Shown one piece after another: positions 35,842 to 44,547 of a stretch of DNA of 64,000 bases. Under the pieces are notes generated by a model. It searched no databases and was not told the origin of the DNA. It saw nothing but the letters and a program-made list of their open reading frames with translations. Where the stretch lies: NCBI RefSeq assembly GCF_002959755.1, contig NZ_PPCW01000001.1, forward strand, positions 372,001-436,000. The letters are read 5' to 3'. How positions within the stretch are numbered: position 1 is the first letter of the stretch; each line of letters starts with the position of its first letter. A program made the translations under genes and the position numbers. This DNA comes from Veillonella sp. T11011-6. Lineage in GTDB: Bacteria > Bacillota > Negativicutes > Veillonellales > Veillonellaceae.

Positions 35842-36192
35842 TTATACTTGATGTAAAGCTAATAAATCAACATCGTTATAAACTAATGTCAATAAATTAT
35901 AGTTTTGATCTATTGAAAATGTTCCTTTAAGGCCGCCTGCATCAACAAATGAGTAAGTACTATCATCAATTTTATAGAATTTACTTTCTAAGGGTACCAA
36001 ATATTTATCTAATGCTAATCCGACCTTCTCTGCTTCTTCTTCAGAACAACCTAAAACATCTCGTACACGTTTAAAGTATGGCTTGTGAACATTTTCTATT
36101 CTGTCTTCTATTATTTTATTAGTTTTTTTATATGTCTTAAATCTATAGATTAGATATAAGATAGCTAGTAGTAAAGCAAGATTCTCGTTCAT
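35842..36192 (-). CDS. Hypothetical protein with N-terminal membrane anchor, immunity candidate
   Basis: A 116-residue protein with one N-terminal helix (LALLLAILYLIYRF) and a soluble domain of about 90 residues (RDVLGCSEEEAEKVGLALDK, then a beta-rich end with YSFVDAGGLKGTFSI). AGGAG lies close before ATG. It begins 134 bases downstream of the M20 gene, past its terminator, and is the first gene of the island. Membrane-anchored single-domain proteins are common among immunity genes, but the family is not recognised. Confidence 0.5.
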   Translation of the reverse strand: MNENLALLLAILYLIYRFKTYKKTNKIIEDRIENVHKPYFKRVRDVLGCSEEEAEKVGLALDKYLVPLESKFYKIDDSTYSFVDAGGLKGTFSIDQNYNLLTLVYNDVDLLALHQV

Positions 36193-36277
36193 AAGCTCCT
36201 CTAAAAAAAACTAATATATACATTAGTATATAAAAAATAGACTTAAACAAATCATTATAGTTATATAAATAAATTGT

Positions 36278-36322
36278 AAACCACCTACCAAAGATAATCA
36301 ATGTATCTTCGATAGGTGGTTT
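36278..36322 (-). terminator. Terminator after the M20 amidohydrolase
   Basis: AAACCACCTA-type arms (36278-36296 and 36304-36322) form a long stem that starts 3 bases past the stop codon; the - strand ends in TTTACAATTTATT. Its first arm is the one found again in the copy at 33584. Confidence 0.85.
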
Positions 36323-36325
36323 ATT

Positions 36326-37636
36326 TTATTCACCCTTAGCAATACGGTCTAAGAGTTCAATATAGCTTTGTTTATTTAATGCTGGTGTAAAGTTGTTTAA
36401 CACATCTTTAGCACCTGCGGCGTCATCGTATAGTAAATCTACGATTGTCATAGCTAATGCTTGTGCTGTTTTGATGTATGCTACATCAGGTACAGAAATT
36501 TCATATTCTGCGCTGTGCAGCACACCATTGATACAGCCGACCCAAGGATGGATAACAGGCATCAAGTGAGATACGTCGCCCATATCTGTACTTGCTGTCA
36601 TGTGATCGCCTTGGAATACATTTTCTTCACCAAATAATGGATTAGAGTTTTGGCGTAACATTTCGTTCATACGAGCATCGTTTCTCATCGGTAAGTAACC
36701 TGGCAAATCGTTAATAACGCAAGTGGCCCCTACTGCGTCGCCACCAGCCTTTAACGCGCGGTTTACACGATGGTTGCCATTTACGATGGCCTCAATATTA
36801 GAGGCACGAACGTAACTTTCAACTTGAACATAGTCAGGTACACAGTTAACCAATGTACCGCCTTGGTTGATGATCGGATGGAATCTGAAATAGTCGCTTT
36901 CTTTGAAAGTTTCACGAATAGAGTTCACCCCCATAACGCCCATCAAGGCAGCATTAAGAGCATTAATCCCTTCGTGAGGTGCCGCTGCTGCATGTGCTAC
37001 TTTACCATGGTATTCGATTAATTTAGCAACAAAACCATTAGATGAACTACCTAGGCCCATTTCCCCTGCCGGTGTTTTAGCCGTTTCCACGTGCATTTGC
37101 ATAGCCATGTCGATATCGTCAAATGCACCTTCGTAAATAAGCTGTTGTTTACCGCCCATGTATTTAATCTTGCCTTGTTCACGCAATTTATTGCGGTAAT
37201 CAACTTCGATCATTTCTTCGGCTGGAACAGCAAATAAAACTACATCGCCAGCGAGTTCATTCATAACAGATTGCAAGCCCATAGCTACGGCAAACATATT
37301 GGTAATTTGAATATTGTGACCACAGCAATGTGCTGCACCCGTTAAATCATCAGCACGAGGATGGCGCGGACAAAGAATGGCATCTAGTTCACCGATCATA
37401 GCAACTGTATATTTGCTATCACGGCCTTTCATACGACCTTTTACACCAGTAAGAGCGTGTTCAGTAGTATAGGGAATGCCGAGCTCATCAAACATATCTC
37501 GTACTTTCTTAGAGGTCTTTACCTCTTTGTAACCGAGTTCAGGCTCAGCCATAATGGACTCAGCTATTTCACGTAACCGTGGTTGTGCCGCTACAATGGC
37601 TTCACAAACACGTTGTTTTACTTCTTCCTTTGTCAT
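36326..37636 (-). CDS. M20 family amidohydrolase (AbgB-like)
   Basis: A 436-residue metallo-hydrolase with two-domain M20 layout. Metal-site motifs are GAAHCCGHNIQITNM (near 105), PAEEMIEVDY (near 145), and the late HSAEYEISVPDV. The CGHN form, rather than CGHD, and the PAEE motif are typical of the AbgB group, which cleaves p-aminobenzoyl-glutamate and similar N-acyl amino acids. The dimerisation domain (KVAHAAAAPHEGINALNA) is complete. It ends an operon with two membrane proteins that begin at 38909, so its substrate is probably brought in or sent out by them. Confidence 0.85.
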   Translation of the reverse strand: MTKEEVKQRVCEAIVAAQPRLREIAESIMAEPELGYKEVKTSKKVRDMFDELGIPYTTEHALTGVKGRMKGRDSKYTVAMIGELDAILCPRHPRADDLTGAAHCCGHNIQITNMFAVAMGLQSVMNELAGDVVLFAVPAEEMIEVDYRNKLREQGKIKYMGGKQQLIYEGAFDDIDMAMQMHVETAKTPAGEMGLGSSSNGFVAKLIEYHGKVAHAAAAPHEGINALNAALMGVMGVNSIRETFKESDYFRFHPIINQGGTLVNCVPDYVQVESYVRASNIEAIVNGNHRVNRALKAGGDAVGATCVINDLPGYLPMRNDARMNEMLRQNSNPLFGEENVFQGDHMTASTDMGDVSHLMPVIHPWVGCINGVLHSAEYEISVPDVAYIKTAQALAMTIVDLLYDDAAGAKDVLNNFTPALNKQSYIELLDRIAKGE

Positions 37637-37651
37637 ACGGCTAATCAGCTC

Positions 37652-38113
37652 CTAAATTAAACCTTCTAAATGAAGTACGAATTGTGCTAATGCTGTTGCA
37701 CAGATGAAAGTACCTGCTGTTACTGCTAATGCAACTGGAATAATACGCCAAGACAAGCGACGGAAAGCACCGAGGTCTTTACCTAAGGATAGACCTGCAT
37801 AAGCAAGTACAGGTGTTGTCGTAGCAAGGAATGTTACTTGGCTAGTTTTAGCGATGATCCATTCTTGACCAGGCATACCAGGTAAGGACGCAAGAACGCC
37901 AACTAGAGACACCCAGAATACCATAGGGAATTTATTCGCATATGGCAAATAAGAAATCATTGCACCAATAGTAGCAAGACCTGCTAATACGGCAACGCCG
38001 ATTAAGCTATCCCCAAATAGGTGTTTACCGTCCATTACGTTACCTACTGCAGTAATGATAGCAGCAATACAGATAACGATAACAAATTGTGTAATTTTTT
38101 CGCTTTTACTCAT
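37652..38113 (-). CDS. Membrane protein, partner of the DUF3100-like protein
   Basis: A 153-residue protein with about four or five helices (ITQFVIVICIAAIITAVGN; VAVLAGLATIGAMISYLPY; FWVSLVGVLASLPG; IPVALAVTAGTFICATALA). It overlaps the upstream membrane gene by 8 bases and is followed by the M20 gene after 15 bases. The tight coupling suggests a two-component transporter in which both proteins form one unit. Substrate unknown. Confidence 0.6.
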   Translation of the reverse strand: MSKSEKITQFVIVICIAAIITAVGNVMDGKHLFGDSLIGVAVLAGLATIGAMISYLPYANKFPMVFWVSLVGVLASLPGMPGQEWIIAKTSQVTFLATTTPVLAYAGLSLGKDLGAFRRLSWRIIPVALAVTAGTFICATALAQFVLHLEGLI

Positions 38114-38909
38114 GACGTGCTGCCTCCTCTGCTAAATCTTGTTCACGTGTACGACCAGTAAAGAAGTTGTAAGATTTTTCCATTACTGGTAAGGAAATAA
38201 ATAGACCAAAGTATACGCCTAATACTGTAGTCAACAAGTTTGCTGCCCCAGCGAGAGCCATAATTTGTTGTTCAAACTCAGGGTATACTGCAACGATAGG
38301 CGCGGTAGCAGCGGCCATCATACTAGCACTACCTACGCCAGCGCCCATGGCAAGTGCTAAAGGATGGAACCAACCAGATTGGGCTAACATACCTGCTAAT
38401 ACGGAGGACCACATAGCACCGATTAGAACGCCACAGATGTACATGCCCATAACGCCACGGCCCTCTGGAGAGCTAAAGCCGAATTTATCGATGATGATCG
38501 CTACGTTTGGCTCACGGTCTACAGAGTAACAAGCACCTACTGCTTCACGGCGCATGCCAACTAACAAAGCTACTGGTAAACCGAAGATGATAGTACCGAA
38601 GAAGTGACCAAGTTCTTGTAATAATAATGCCCAACCAGCACTTGTTAGAATACCGAGATTTGGACCGATACCAAGACCTACTTTTACCATCAAGATCATA
38701 ACGGCAATACCGATATAATCAGCAGATTTTTCCATTTGTTCAATTGTAAGAATCTTGAACTTAGGAATAGAAATTAATAAACCTAGAATCAATGTGTACA
38801 ATAATGGTAATAGTACAACAGGACCTAGTTTCTTGATGCCCACATATTCAGCGGCTACGGTTAATACGAGCGCTAAAAAGTGGATTTTGAGATTACCCAA
38901 AAGCTGCAT
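38106..38909 (-). CDS. DUF3100-like membrane transporter
   Basis: A 267-residue protein with about seven or eight helices and the conserved-looking segments MVKVGLGIGPNLGILTSAG, REAVGACYSVDREPNVAIII and AMGAGVGSASMMAAATAPIV. The last resembles glycine/alanine-rich re-entrant regions of bile-acid/LrgB-type carriers. I link it to DUF3100 from memory. GGGAGGTCATT precedes the ATG. First gene of the three-gene operon with the M20 amidohydrolase, so import of an amide-linked substrate is a fair inference. Confidence 0.6.
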   Translation of the reverse strand: MQLLGNLKIHFLALVLTVAAEYVGIKKLGPVVLLPLLYTLILGLLISIPKFKILTIEQMEKSADYIGIAVMILMVKVGLGIGPNLGILTSAGWALLLQELGHFFGTIIFGLPVALLVGMRREAVGACYSVDREPNVAIIIDKFGFSSPEGRGVMGMYICGVLIGAMWSSVLAGMLAQSGWFHPLALAMGAGVGSASMMAAATAPIVAVYPEFEQQIMALAGAANLLTTVLGVYFGLFISLPVMEKSYNFFTGRTREQDLAEEAARHE

Positions 38910-38936
38910 AATGACCTCCCATAAAATATATAGTAT

Positions 38937-38978
38937 AAATATTATTTCATTATAAATAATATTTATTTATATAGTCAA
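38937..38978 (-). promoter_or_regulatory. Promoter with overlapping operator palindrome
   Basis: On the - strand TTGACT (38973-38978), 18-base spacer, TATAAT (38949-38954). The -10 box lies inside a perfect palindrome with 11-base arms, AAATATTATTT-N6-AAATAATATTT (38937-38964), placed where a repressor would block transcription of the transporter-amidohydrolase operon. Confidence 0.65.
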
Positions 38979-39039
38979 CTACGAATGTACATTTGTCTAT
39001 TACTATTATATTTTTTCATATGTGACCATAGATACAGAA

Positions 39040-39067
39040 AAAGCACCAAGACTATGCTTGGTGCCTT
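39040..39067 (-). terminator. Terminator after recO
   Basis: AAAGCACCAAG pairs with CTTGGTGCCTTT; the - strand continues into TTTTTC. It closes the phoH-ybeY-era-CNNM-recO run. Confidence 0.9.
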
Positions 39068-39072
39068 TATAT

Positions 39073-39777
39073 TTAAATGATAGAGTTCAAAAACTTTACG
39101 CTTTGTAATGGTTTACCTATTTCTTGCTCGCAGTATGCAAATAGTAGTTTTTCTAGTTCCTTCCATATTGTTTTGGGAAGTTCTATAGGCGTGTCTTCGC
39201 CCCACTGGTAAGCGAGAATTTGAGGTAATCCAGCTTTTACAGAACGCGAAATGCTAAGATTTGTTGTTTCTCGTATCTGTAACCAGAAGGGATCGATACC
39301 ATCTTGATGAGTAAAAGCATTAGCACTTGGCACAACCCCTGCGAGAGATAGTAATTGCCACCCAAGCATGATCGTTCCCAATTGTACATTGCGACGGCGA
39401 ATTTGCTTGGAGTAATTAACAACGGTATCAAAGACCTTACGGTCTACATCATACATAGCAAATAGCTCTTGAATAAGCTCGCTCGCTACGGCAGCATAAG
39501 CGATGTTATCGAGATTTACGTCTAACGATTCCACCACATAGGAACCATCAATTTGTGTAACATTTACATATTCACCATCAGATACGACCGTTATATACAT
39601 GGCACTAAAGGGACGTAAATAGGAACTGTTACGCATGGTCATCATGCGCTTATGTGGTATGGATGCACGTATAATCCCTAAGCTAGGTGTGATAAAAGTA
39701 AATACAGAGTTTAGCTTATGTTTTTTTCGACTAATGACGATGGCAGGCGTGTTAAAACCACCATTAAGCTTCTTCAT
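39073..39777 (-). CDS. recO: DNA repair protein RecO
   Basis: A 234-residue protein with the RecO N-terminal OB fold (TPAIVISRKKHKLNSVFTF, then GIIRASIPHKRM) and the helical C-terminal domain (ELIQELFAMYDVDRKVFD). The zinc cysteines found in many RecO proteins are missing, as in several other Firmicutes/Proteobacteria. RecO loads RecA on SSB-coated DNA. It overlaps the end of the CNNM gene by 14 bases; the era-recO linkage is typical. Confidence 0.9.
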   Translation of the reverse strand: MKKLNGGFNTPAIVISRKKHKLNSVFTFITPSLGIIRASIPHKRMMTMRNSSYLRPFSAMYITVVSDGEYVNVTQIDGSYVVESLDVNLDNIAYAAVASELIQELFAMYDVDRKVFDTVVNYSKQIRRRNVQLGTIMLGWQLLSLAGVVPSANAFTHQDGIDPFWLQIRETTNLSISRSVKAGLPQILAYQWGEDTPIELPKTIWKELEKLLFAYCEQEIGKPLQSVKFLNSII

Positions 39778-41095
39778 GTTCTTCTTCCGTTATTTCCTCT
39801 TCAGGTAAAGGTGTTACTTTAATACGGGATACGCGATAGCCTTGCATTTGTGTTACTTCAAAGGTATATCCCAATGCATCCACAGTATCACCAACGATTG
39901 GTGTCCGTTCTAAGAGACCAAATACATAGCCCCCAATTGTATCAGAATCGGAATCGTCGATTTCAACGTCCATCATTTCCTCTACTTCGTCTACGAGGAC
40001 CTTACCATCAAACTCAAAGGATCCATCTGCATAAGCAATTTTAGCTGGTAAGTGTGGTTCATGTTCGTCTTGAATATCCCCAACGAGCTCTTCGATAATA
40101 TCTTCAAGGCCTACGAGACCAACCATACCACCGTACTCATCTACAACAATAGCTTGATAGATACGACGAGTTCTCATGTATTGTAGCAGTGTGGATAACT
40201 TCATTACCTCTGGCACAGTTAAGATATCTCGTTTTACATTACGCAAATCCTTACGCGCTTGGTTAGGACGTTCCATGAGGTCCTTAATATGAACTAGACC
40301 AATGATATGATCCTTATCCTCCACACATAGAGGGTAACGCGTATGAGCCTTAGAACGAATAAATTTCATTGCTTCATCGTAACCGTCTTCAACGAAAATA
40401 CAGTCCACATCTTGACGCGGTACCATAACCTCTTTAGCTCTACGGTCTACAAAGTTAAAAACATTGTCAATCAACTCTGATTCTACTTGGTCTAGTTGAC
40501 CTTCTTCATGACTTCGAGAAATCATCATACGGATTTCTTCTTCAGAGTACACAAGGTCTAGCTCTGTTAAATATTTTGTTTTGTAAAAGCCCAAAATAAC
40601 AGTGGAAATTTTGCTAGCAATCCAAATGAACGGATATACCAAACGACCAGCAGCTACTACGATGCGGCTATAGGTATTTACATACTTTGTTGGGAACGAT
40701 AAGCCCAATGCTTTAGGTACGATTTCACCAAAGATTAAAACGATTAAGCTAATTAATAGCAATAAAAGTATATCTAGTACGAGGTGCATCCATGTACTAT
40801 GCACATTAAATACCGCTACAAGTTGATCTACGATGTTATCAAATACATAGGTGCCTGTACCAGCAAGAGCCAAAATAAAGAATAAAATCAAAAACTGCGT
40901 AGTATTTAAAAAATACTCAGGGTTTTGATAGAGTTTTAATAAAAACTCTCGATCCTTCTCTAAAAGGATATCCATATCCTCAACATGCTCTTTACGAAGG
41001 CGGGCAAAGGAGAACTTTGCGACCACAAAAAAGTTAATTAAAAATATACATACAAGGCCAAACCCTATGGGTAACAGGCCATCTACACTATCCAT
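39764..41095 (-). CDS. CNNM/CorC family protein with CBS domains
   Basis: About 443 residues. An N-terminal DUF21 membrane domain (three or four helices, with FGEIVPKALGLSFP), then two CBS domains (VPRQDVDCIFVEDGYDEA and ILTVPEVMKLSTLLQYM, with VVDEYGGMVGLVGLEDI), then a CorC_HlyC domain (FEFDGKVLVDEVEEMM). Members are linked to magnesium/cobalt transport. Start ATG at 41095 has GAAAGGAATTAAG in front. Confidence 0.9.
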   Translation of the reverse strand: MDSVDGLLPIGFGLVCIFLINFFVVAKFSFARLRKEHVEDMDILLEKDREFLLKLYQNPEYFLNTTQFLILFFILALAGTGTYVFDNIVDQLVAVFNVHSTWMHLVLDILLLLLISLIVLIFGEIVPKALGLSFPTKYVNTYSRIVVAAGRLVYPFIWIASKISTVILGFYKTKYLTELDLVYSEEEIRMMISRSHEEGQLDQVESELIDNVFNFVDRRAKEVMVPRQDVDCIFVEDGYDEAMKFIRSKAHTRYPLCVEDKDHIIGLVHIKDLMERPNQARKDLRNVKRDILTVPEVMKLSTLLQYMRTRRIYQAIVVDEYGGMVGLVGLEDIIEELVGDIQDEHEPHLPAKIAYADGSFEFDGKVLVDEVEEMMDVEIDDSDSDTIGGYVFGLLERTPIVGDTVDALGYTFEVTQMQGYRVSRIKVTPLPEEEITEEEHEEA

Positions 41096-41149
41096 CTTAA
41101 TTCCTTTCATACAATAGGGAAAACAAGTTAGTAATTATTATATCAGAAT

Positions 41150-42049
41150 TTATTTTCTATAACCAAGTTCAGATAACATGCCGGATTTATTGCGCCAATC
41201 CTTTTTAACCTTAACCCAAAGGTCTAAGTACACCTTTGTAGCCAATAGTTTTTGAATATCTACACGGGCTTCAGCACCCAGTTGTTTCAACAAGGCACCT
41301 TTCTTACCGATGATAATTCCCTTTTGAGAGTCTCGTTCACAGTAAATAGTAGCACGGATATAGGTTGTACCATCATCACGTGTTTTCATTTCATCTACGT
41401 CTACAGCGATAGCATGAGGGATTTCATCACGTGTAGCCAATAGGATTTTTTCACGAACAATATCGGAAATGATAAGACGTTCTGGTTGGTCCGTAATCAT
41501 ATCCTCTGGGAAGTATTGTGGACCTTCCGGTAATGTTTCTTCTAATACATTTAGAACTTCATTTAGGTTCTCTTTATCCTTTGCAGAAATAGGAATAACC
41601 CCTGCAAATGGATATGCATCTTGATAAGACACGATGGCTTCTAAAAGCTCCTCTTTTTTTAGAGTGTCAATCTTGTTAACGACTAAGAAAACAGGCACTT
41701 TTACACGTTTTAATTGCTCAATAATAAAGTTATCCCCAGGGCCGCGTTTTTCATTGCCTGCTACTACAAATAAAACAGCTTCCGTTTCTTTCAAGGACTC
41801 AATGGCAGCATCTACCATGAATTCACCTAATTTATGTTTTGGCTTATGTACACCTGGTGTATCCATGAAAACGATTTGTTTTGCTTCATCTGTATATACA
41901 CAGATAATACGGTTGCGCGTTGTTTGAGCCTTATCGGATACGATAGCGATTTTGTCGCCAATAAGGGCATTAATTAATGTAGATTTACCGACATTAGGTC
42001 GTCCTACAACGGCAACAAAGCCAGATTTAAAATGTTCGTTCTTATTCAT
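41150..42049 (-). CDS. era: GTPase Era
   Basis: A 299-residue protein: G1 VGRPNVGKSTLI (residues about 15-26), G3 DTPGVHKPKHKLGEFM, G4 NKID, and a C-terminal KH domain with GIIIGKKGALLKQLG. Era binds 16S rRNA and helps assemble the 30S subunit. The ATG at 42049 overlaps ybeY by 8 bases and follows GGAGG by 12 bases; another ATG directly after GGAGG is too close. Confidence 0.97.
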   Translation of the reverse strand: MNKNEHFKSGFVAVVGRPNVGKSTLINALIGDKIAIVSDKAQTTRNRIICVYTDEAKQIVFMDTPGVHKPKHKLGEFMVDAAIESLKETEAVLFVVAGNEKRGPGDNFIIEQLKRVKVPVFLVVNKIDTLKKEELLEAIVSYQDAYPFAGVIPISAKDKENLNEVLNVLEETLPEGPQYFPEDMITDQPERLIISDIVREKILLATRDEIPHAIAVDVDEMKTRDDGTTYIRATIYCERDSQKGIIIGKKGALLKQLGAEARVDIQKLLATKVYLDLWVKVKKDWRNKSGMLSELGYRK

Positions 42050-42518
42050 TATATGGTGCATCCTCCCGCACATAACCGAGATTACCTAAGATAAATTCTT
42101 CTTCAGTACGCATCTCTTTTTTATCTTCATCGTTCATATGGTCATAGCCTAAAATATGTAAACAACTATGAGTCGTTAAGTACGCTAATTCGCGTTCAAA
42201 GCTATGTCCATATTCAATAGCCTGTTCACGAGTGCGCTCTAATGAAATAATCATATCACCAAGTAAGTGATGTTCCTCTTCACTGCCTTCATAATCATCC
42301 CCTTCATTAAGGGCAAAGGACAATACATCGGTAGGTCTATCGATGCCGCGATATTCTTTGTTAAGCTCGTGAATCTTAGCATTATTGCAAAGTAAAATAC
42401 TCATTTCATCTTCTTCAAGACCATATACGCGACTCACTTCATCGCAGACCTTGCGTATAACAGTCTCAATATTGGAATCCTCTTGAATTCCTTCATCATA
42501 GCTAATATGTATATACAT
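42042..42518 (-). CDS. ybeY: Endoribonuclease / rRNA maturation factor YbeY
   Basis: A 158-residue metalloprotein with the three-histidine motif HSCLHILGYDH (about residues 116-126) and the preceding RGIDRPTDVLSFALNEG. It acts in 16S rRNA 3'-end maturation and ribosome quality control. It begins 2 bases after phoH and overlaps era. Confidence 0.97.
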   Translation of the reverse strand: MYIHISYDEGIQEDSNIETVIRKVCDEVSRVYGLEEDEMSILLCNNAKIHELNKEYRGIDRPTDVLSFALNEGDDYEGSEEEHHLLGDMIISLERTREQAIEYGHSFERELAYLTTHSCLHILGYDHMNDEDKKEMRTEEEFILGNLGYVREDAPYNE

Positions 42519-42520
42519 GC

Positions 42521-43534
42521 TTATCCTTTCGCTACATGCTCTTTAGATGCTGCGTTAGTTTCCGCAGTCTCACCAGCTAATTTACGTTCATGATACTGAT
42601 CATAAGCTTTTACAATACGGCCTACTAAATCGTGACGAACAACGTCTTGATCGCTAAAGTAAACCATATTAATACCAGGTACATGACGCAATACCTTTTC
42701 AGCCTCGCCAAGACCAGACACAACACGTGGAGGCAAGTCAATTTGTGTCTTATCGCCGTTGACTACCATTTTAGAGTTGTTACCTAAACGGGTTAAGAAC
42801 ATCTTCATCTGCTCAGCTGTCGTATTTTGAGCTTCGTCTAGAATAACAAAAGCGTTTTCTAAGGTACGACCACGCATATATGCCAATGGTGCTACCTCAA
42901 TAGTACCACGTTCCATAAAGCGTTGTACTTGTTCGATGCCAAACATTTCATGTAATGCATCATAAAGAGGTCGCAAATAAGGATCTACCTTGTCTTGTAA
43001 TTCACCAGGTAGGAAACCTAATCGTTCACCAGCCTCTACAGCAGGACGAGTCAAAATGATTTTATCAACATTGCGGTTTTTTAAATAGAATGCAGCTAAC
43101 GCTACGGCTAGGAATGTTTTACCTGTACCAGCAGGACCTATACCAAAGGTAATGGTGTTTTTGCGAATGCTATCTACATAGTATTTTTGACCTTCCGTTT
43201 TAGGCGTAATATTTTTACCGCGCATATTAACAGATAAGGTATCTTCAAACATAGTATGTACAGCATCAGCTTTACCGTTCGCTACAAGTTTGGCCGCAAT
43301 ACGAACTTGGGACTCAGTGATGGTACTACCTTCTCTGTATAGGAATACTAGTTCTTCTAAGGTGCGATAAAGGGCCTCTACTTGCTTTTCATCGCCCTTG
43401 ATAACCACGGTATCTCCGCGTGCCACTACATCTACAGAGATGACTTCAAGCATCATATGCAAATACCGATTATGTTGACCTAGTATGGATTGTGCTAGGT
43501 CATATGTAGGAAATGTAAATACTTGTTCGCTCAT
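42521..43534 (-). CDS. PhoH-like ATPase
   Basis: A 337-residue protein with an N-terminal KH-like part, Walker A FGIGPAGTGKTFLAVALA (about 130), RPAVEAGERLGFLPGELQDK, and Walker B AFVILDEAQNTT. PhoH proteins are RNA-linked ATPases, regularly encoded next to ybeY. The C-terminus carries a short Ala/Glu-rich tail. Confidence 0.95.
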   Translation of the reverse strand: MSEQVFTFPTYDLAQSILGQHNRYLHMMLEVISVDVVARGDTVVIKGDEKQVEALYRTLEELVFLYREGSTITESQVRIAAKLVANGKADAVHTMFEDTLSVNMRGKNITPKTEGQKYYVDSIRKNTITFGIGPAGTGKTFLAVALAAFYLKNRNVDKIILTRPAVEAGERLGFLPGELQDKVDPYLRPLYDALHEMFGIEQVQRFMERGTIEVAPLAYMRGRTLENAFVILDEAQNTTAEQMKMFLTRLGNNSKMVVNGDKTQIDLPPRVVSGLGEAEKVLRHVPGINMVYFSDQDVVRHDLVGRIVKAYDQYHERKLAGETAETNAASKEHVAKG

Positions 43535-43542
43535 ACAACCTC

Positions 43543-44508
43543 CTAATCTATAAACTTACGAACGGCTTTGCCGTTTAAATAATCACATAAATCACCTTGA
43601 TGGGCATCCAGTTCGTCTAATTTATCATCAATTAAATCTTGTACGCGCCACCAACCCATAGACCAATTTGTAAAGAGTGTATTATCTTCAGGCGCCCGCC
43701 CCACAAGACGTTGCAATACAATGTCTGGATGCAAGTGACGAACAAAATTCACAACCCGATCAGCATATTCTTCAGCACTAATTAAGGTAAATTGCCCCTC
43801 TTGATACCACTTAGCCATCAATGTATTTTTCACAATATATAAAGCATGCAGTTTAACTTGATCTACGCCAAGGGCTGACAAAATACGGGCCCCTTCGATG
43901 GTATCCTGCATTGTATCCCAAGGCAAATTAACAATCATATGGGTTGTCACATTAAATCCGTATCTCTTAATGCGCAATACAGCATCAATAAACTGAGCTA
44001 AATCATGACCGCGATTAATTTTCTCTAACGTATCATAATTAACCGTTTGTAGGCCTAATTCAATATAAATATCCTTTTGAAAACGATCACGAATATCCGC
44101 CAAGATTTCTAGGTATTCATCGGCAATACAATCTGGTCTCGTTGCAATGGCGATGCCTACAGCTTCGTCGATGCAACCTTGCTCCATATAGCTTTTAAAA
44201 TCATTAAGACTCAAGTAAGTATTACTGAAGTTTTGATAATAAGGTATGAATTTTTTCGCCTTGTATTTGGGACCTATGTGGGCAATATTTTCCTCTAATT
44301 GCATGCGCACTGTCATCCAAGCAGGACGATTTTCATAGCCCGCACCGATTTCTCCGCAGAAGGTACAGCCCCCTACGCCAGCCGAACCGTCCCGATTAGG
44401 ACAAGTCAGCGGCAACGCAACAGGCAGTTTATAAACCTTTTCACCATAGGTCTCTTTATAATATTTAGATACCATACGGTATCGTTTTGGTCTCGTTGTA
44501 TCGGTCAT
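43543..44508 (-). CDS. Radical SAM protein, YhcC/TIGR01212 type
   Basis: A 321-residue protein starting RYRMVSKYYKETYGEKVYKL. The [4Fe-4S] cluster cysteines are in CPNRDGSAGVGGCTFCGEIG, the spacing (CxnCxxC with a long gap) typical of this family rather than the plain CxxxCxxC. Later blocks IPYYQNFSNTYLS, ATRPDCI and ELGLQTVN also fit. Function in the family is not settled; tRNA or rRNA modification is suspected. It lies upstream of phoH with 8 bases between. Confidence 0.88.
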   Translation of the reverse strand: MTDTTRPKRYRMVSKYYKETYGEKVYKLPVALPLTCPNRDGSAGVGGCTFCGEIGAGYENRPAWMTVRMQLEENIAHIGPKYKAKKFIPYYQNFSNTYLSLNDFKSYMEQGCIDEAVGIAIATRPDCIADEYLEILADIRDRFQKDIYIELGLQTVNYDTLEKINRGHDLAQFIDAVLRIKRYGFNVTTHMIVNLPWDTMQDTIEGARILSALGVDQVKLHALYIVKNTLMAKWYQEGQFTLISAEEYADRVVNFVRHLHPDIVLQRLVGRAPEDNTLFTNWSMGWWRVQDLIDDKLDELDAHQGDLCDYLNGKAVRKFID

Positions 44509-44547
44509 AACACTCCTATTTAACTAACCAATCATCGCTTGTAATAT

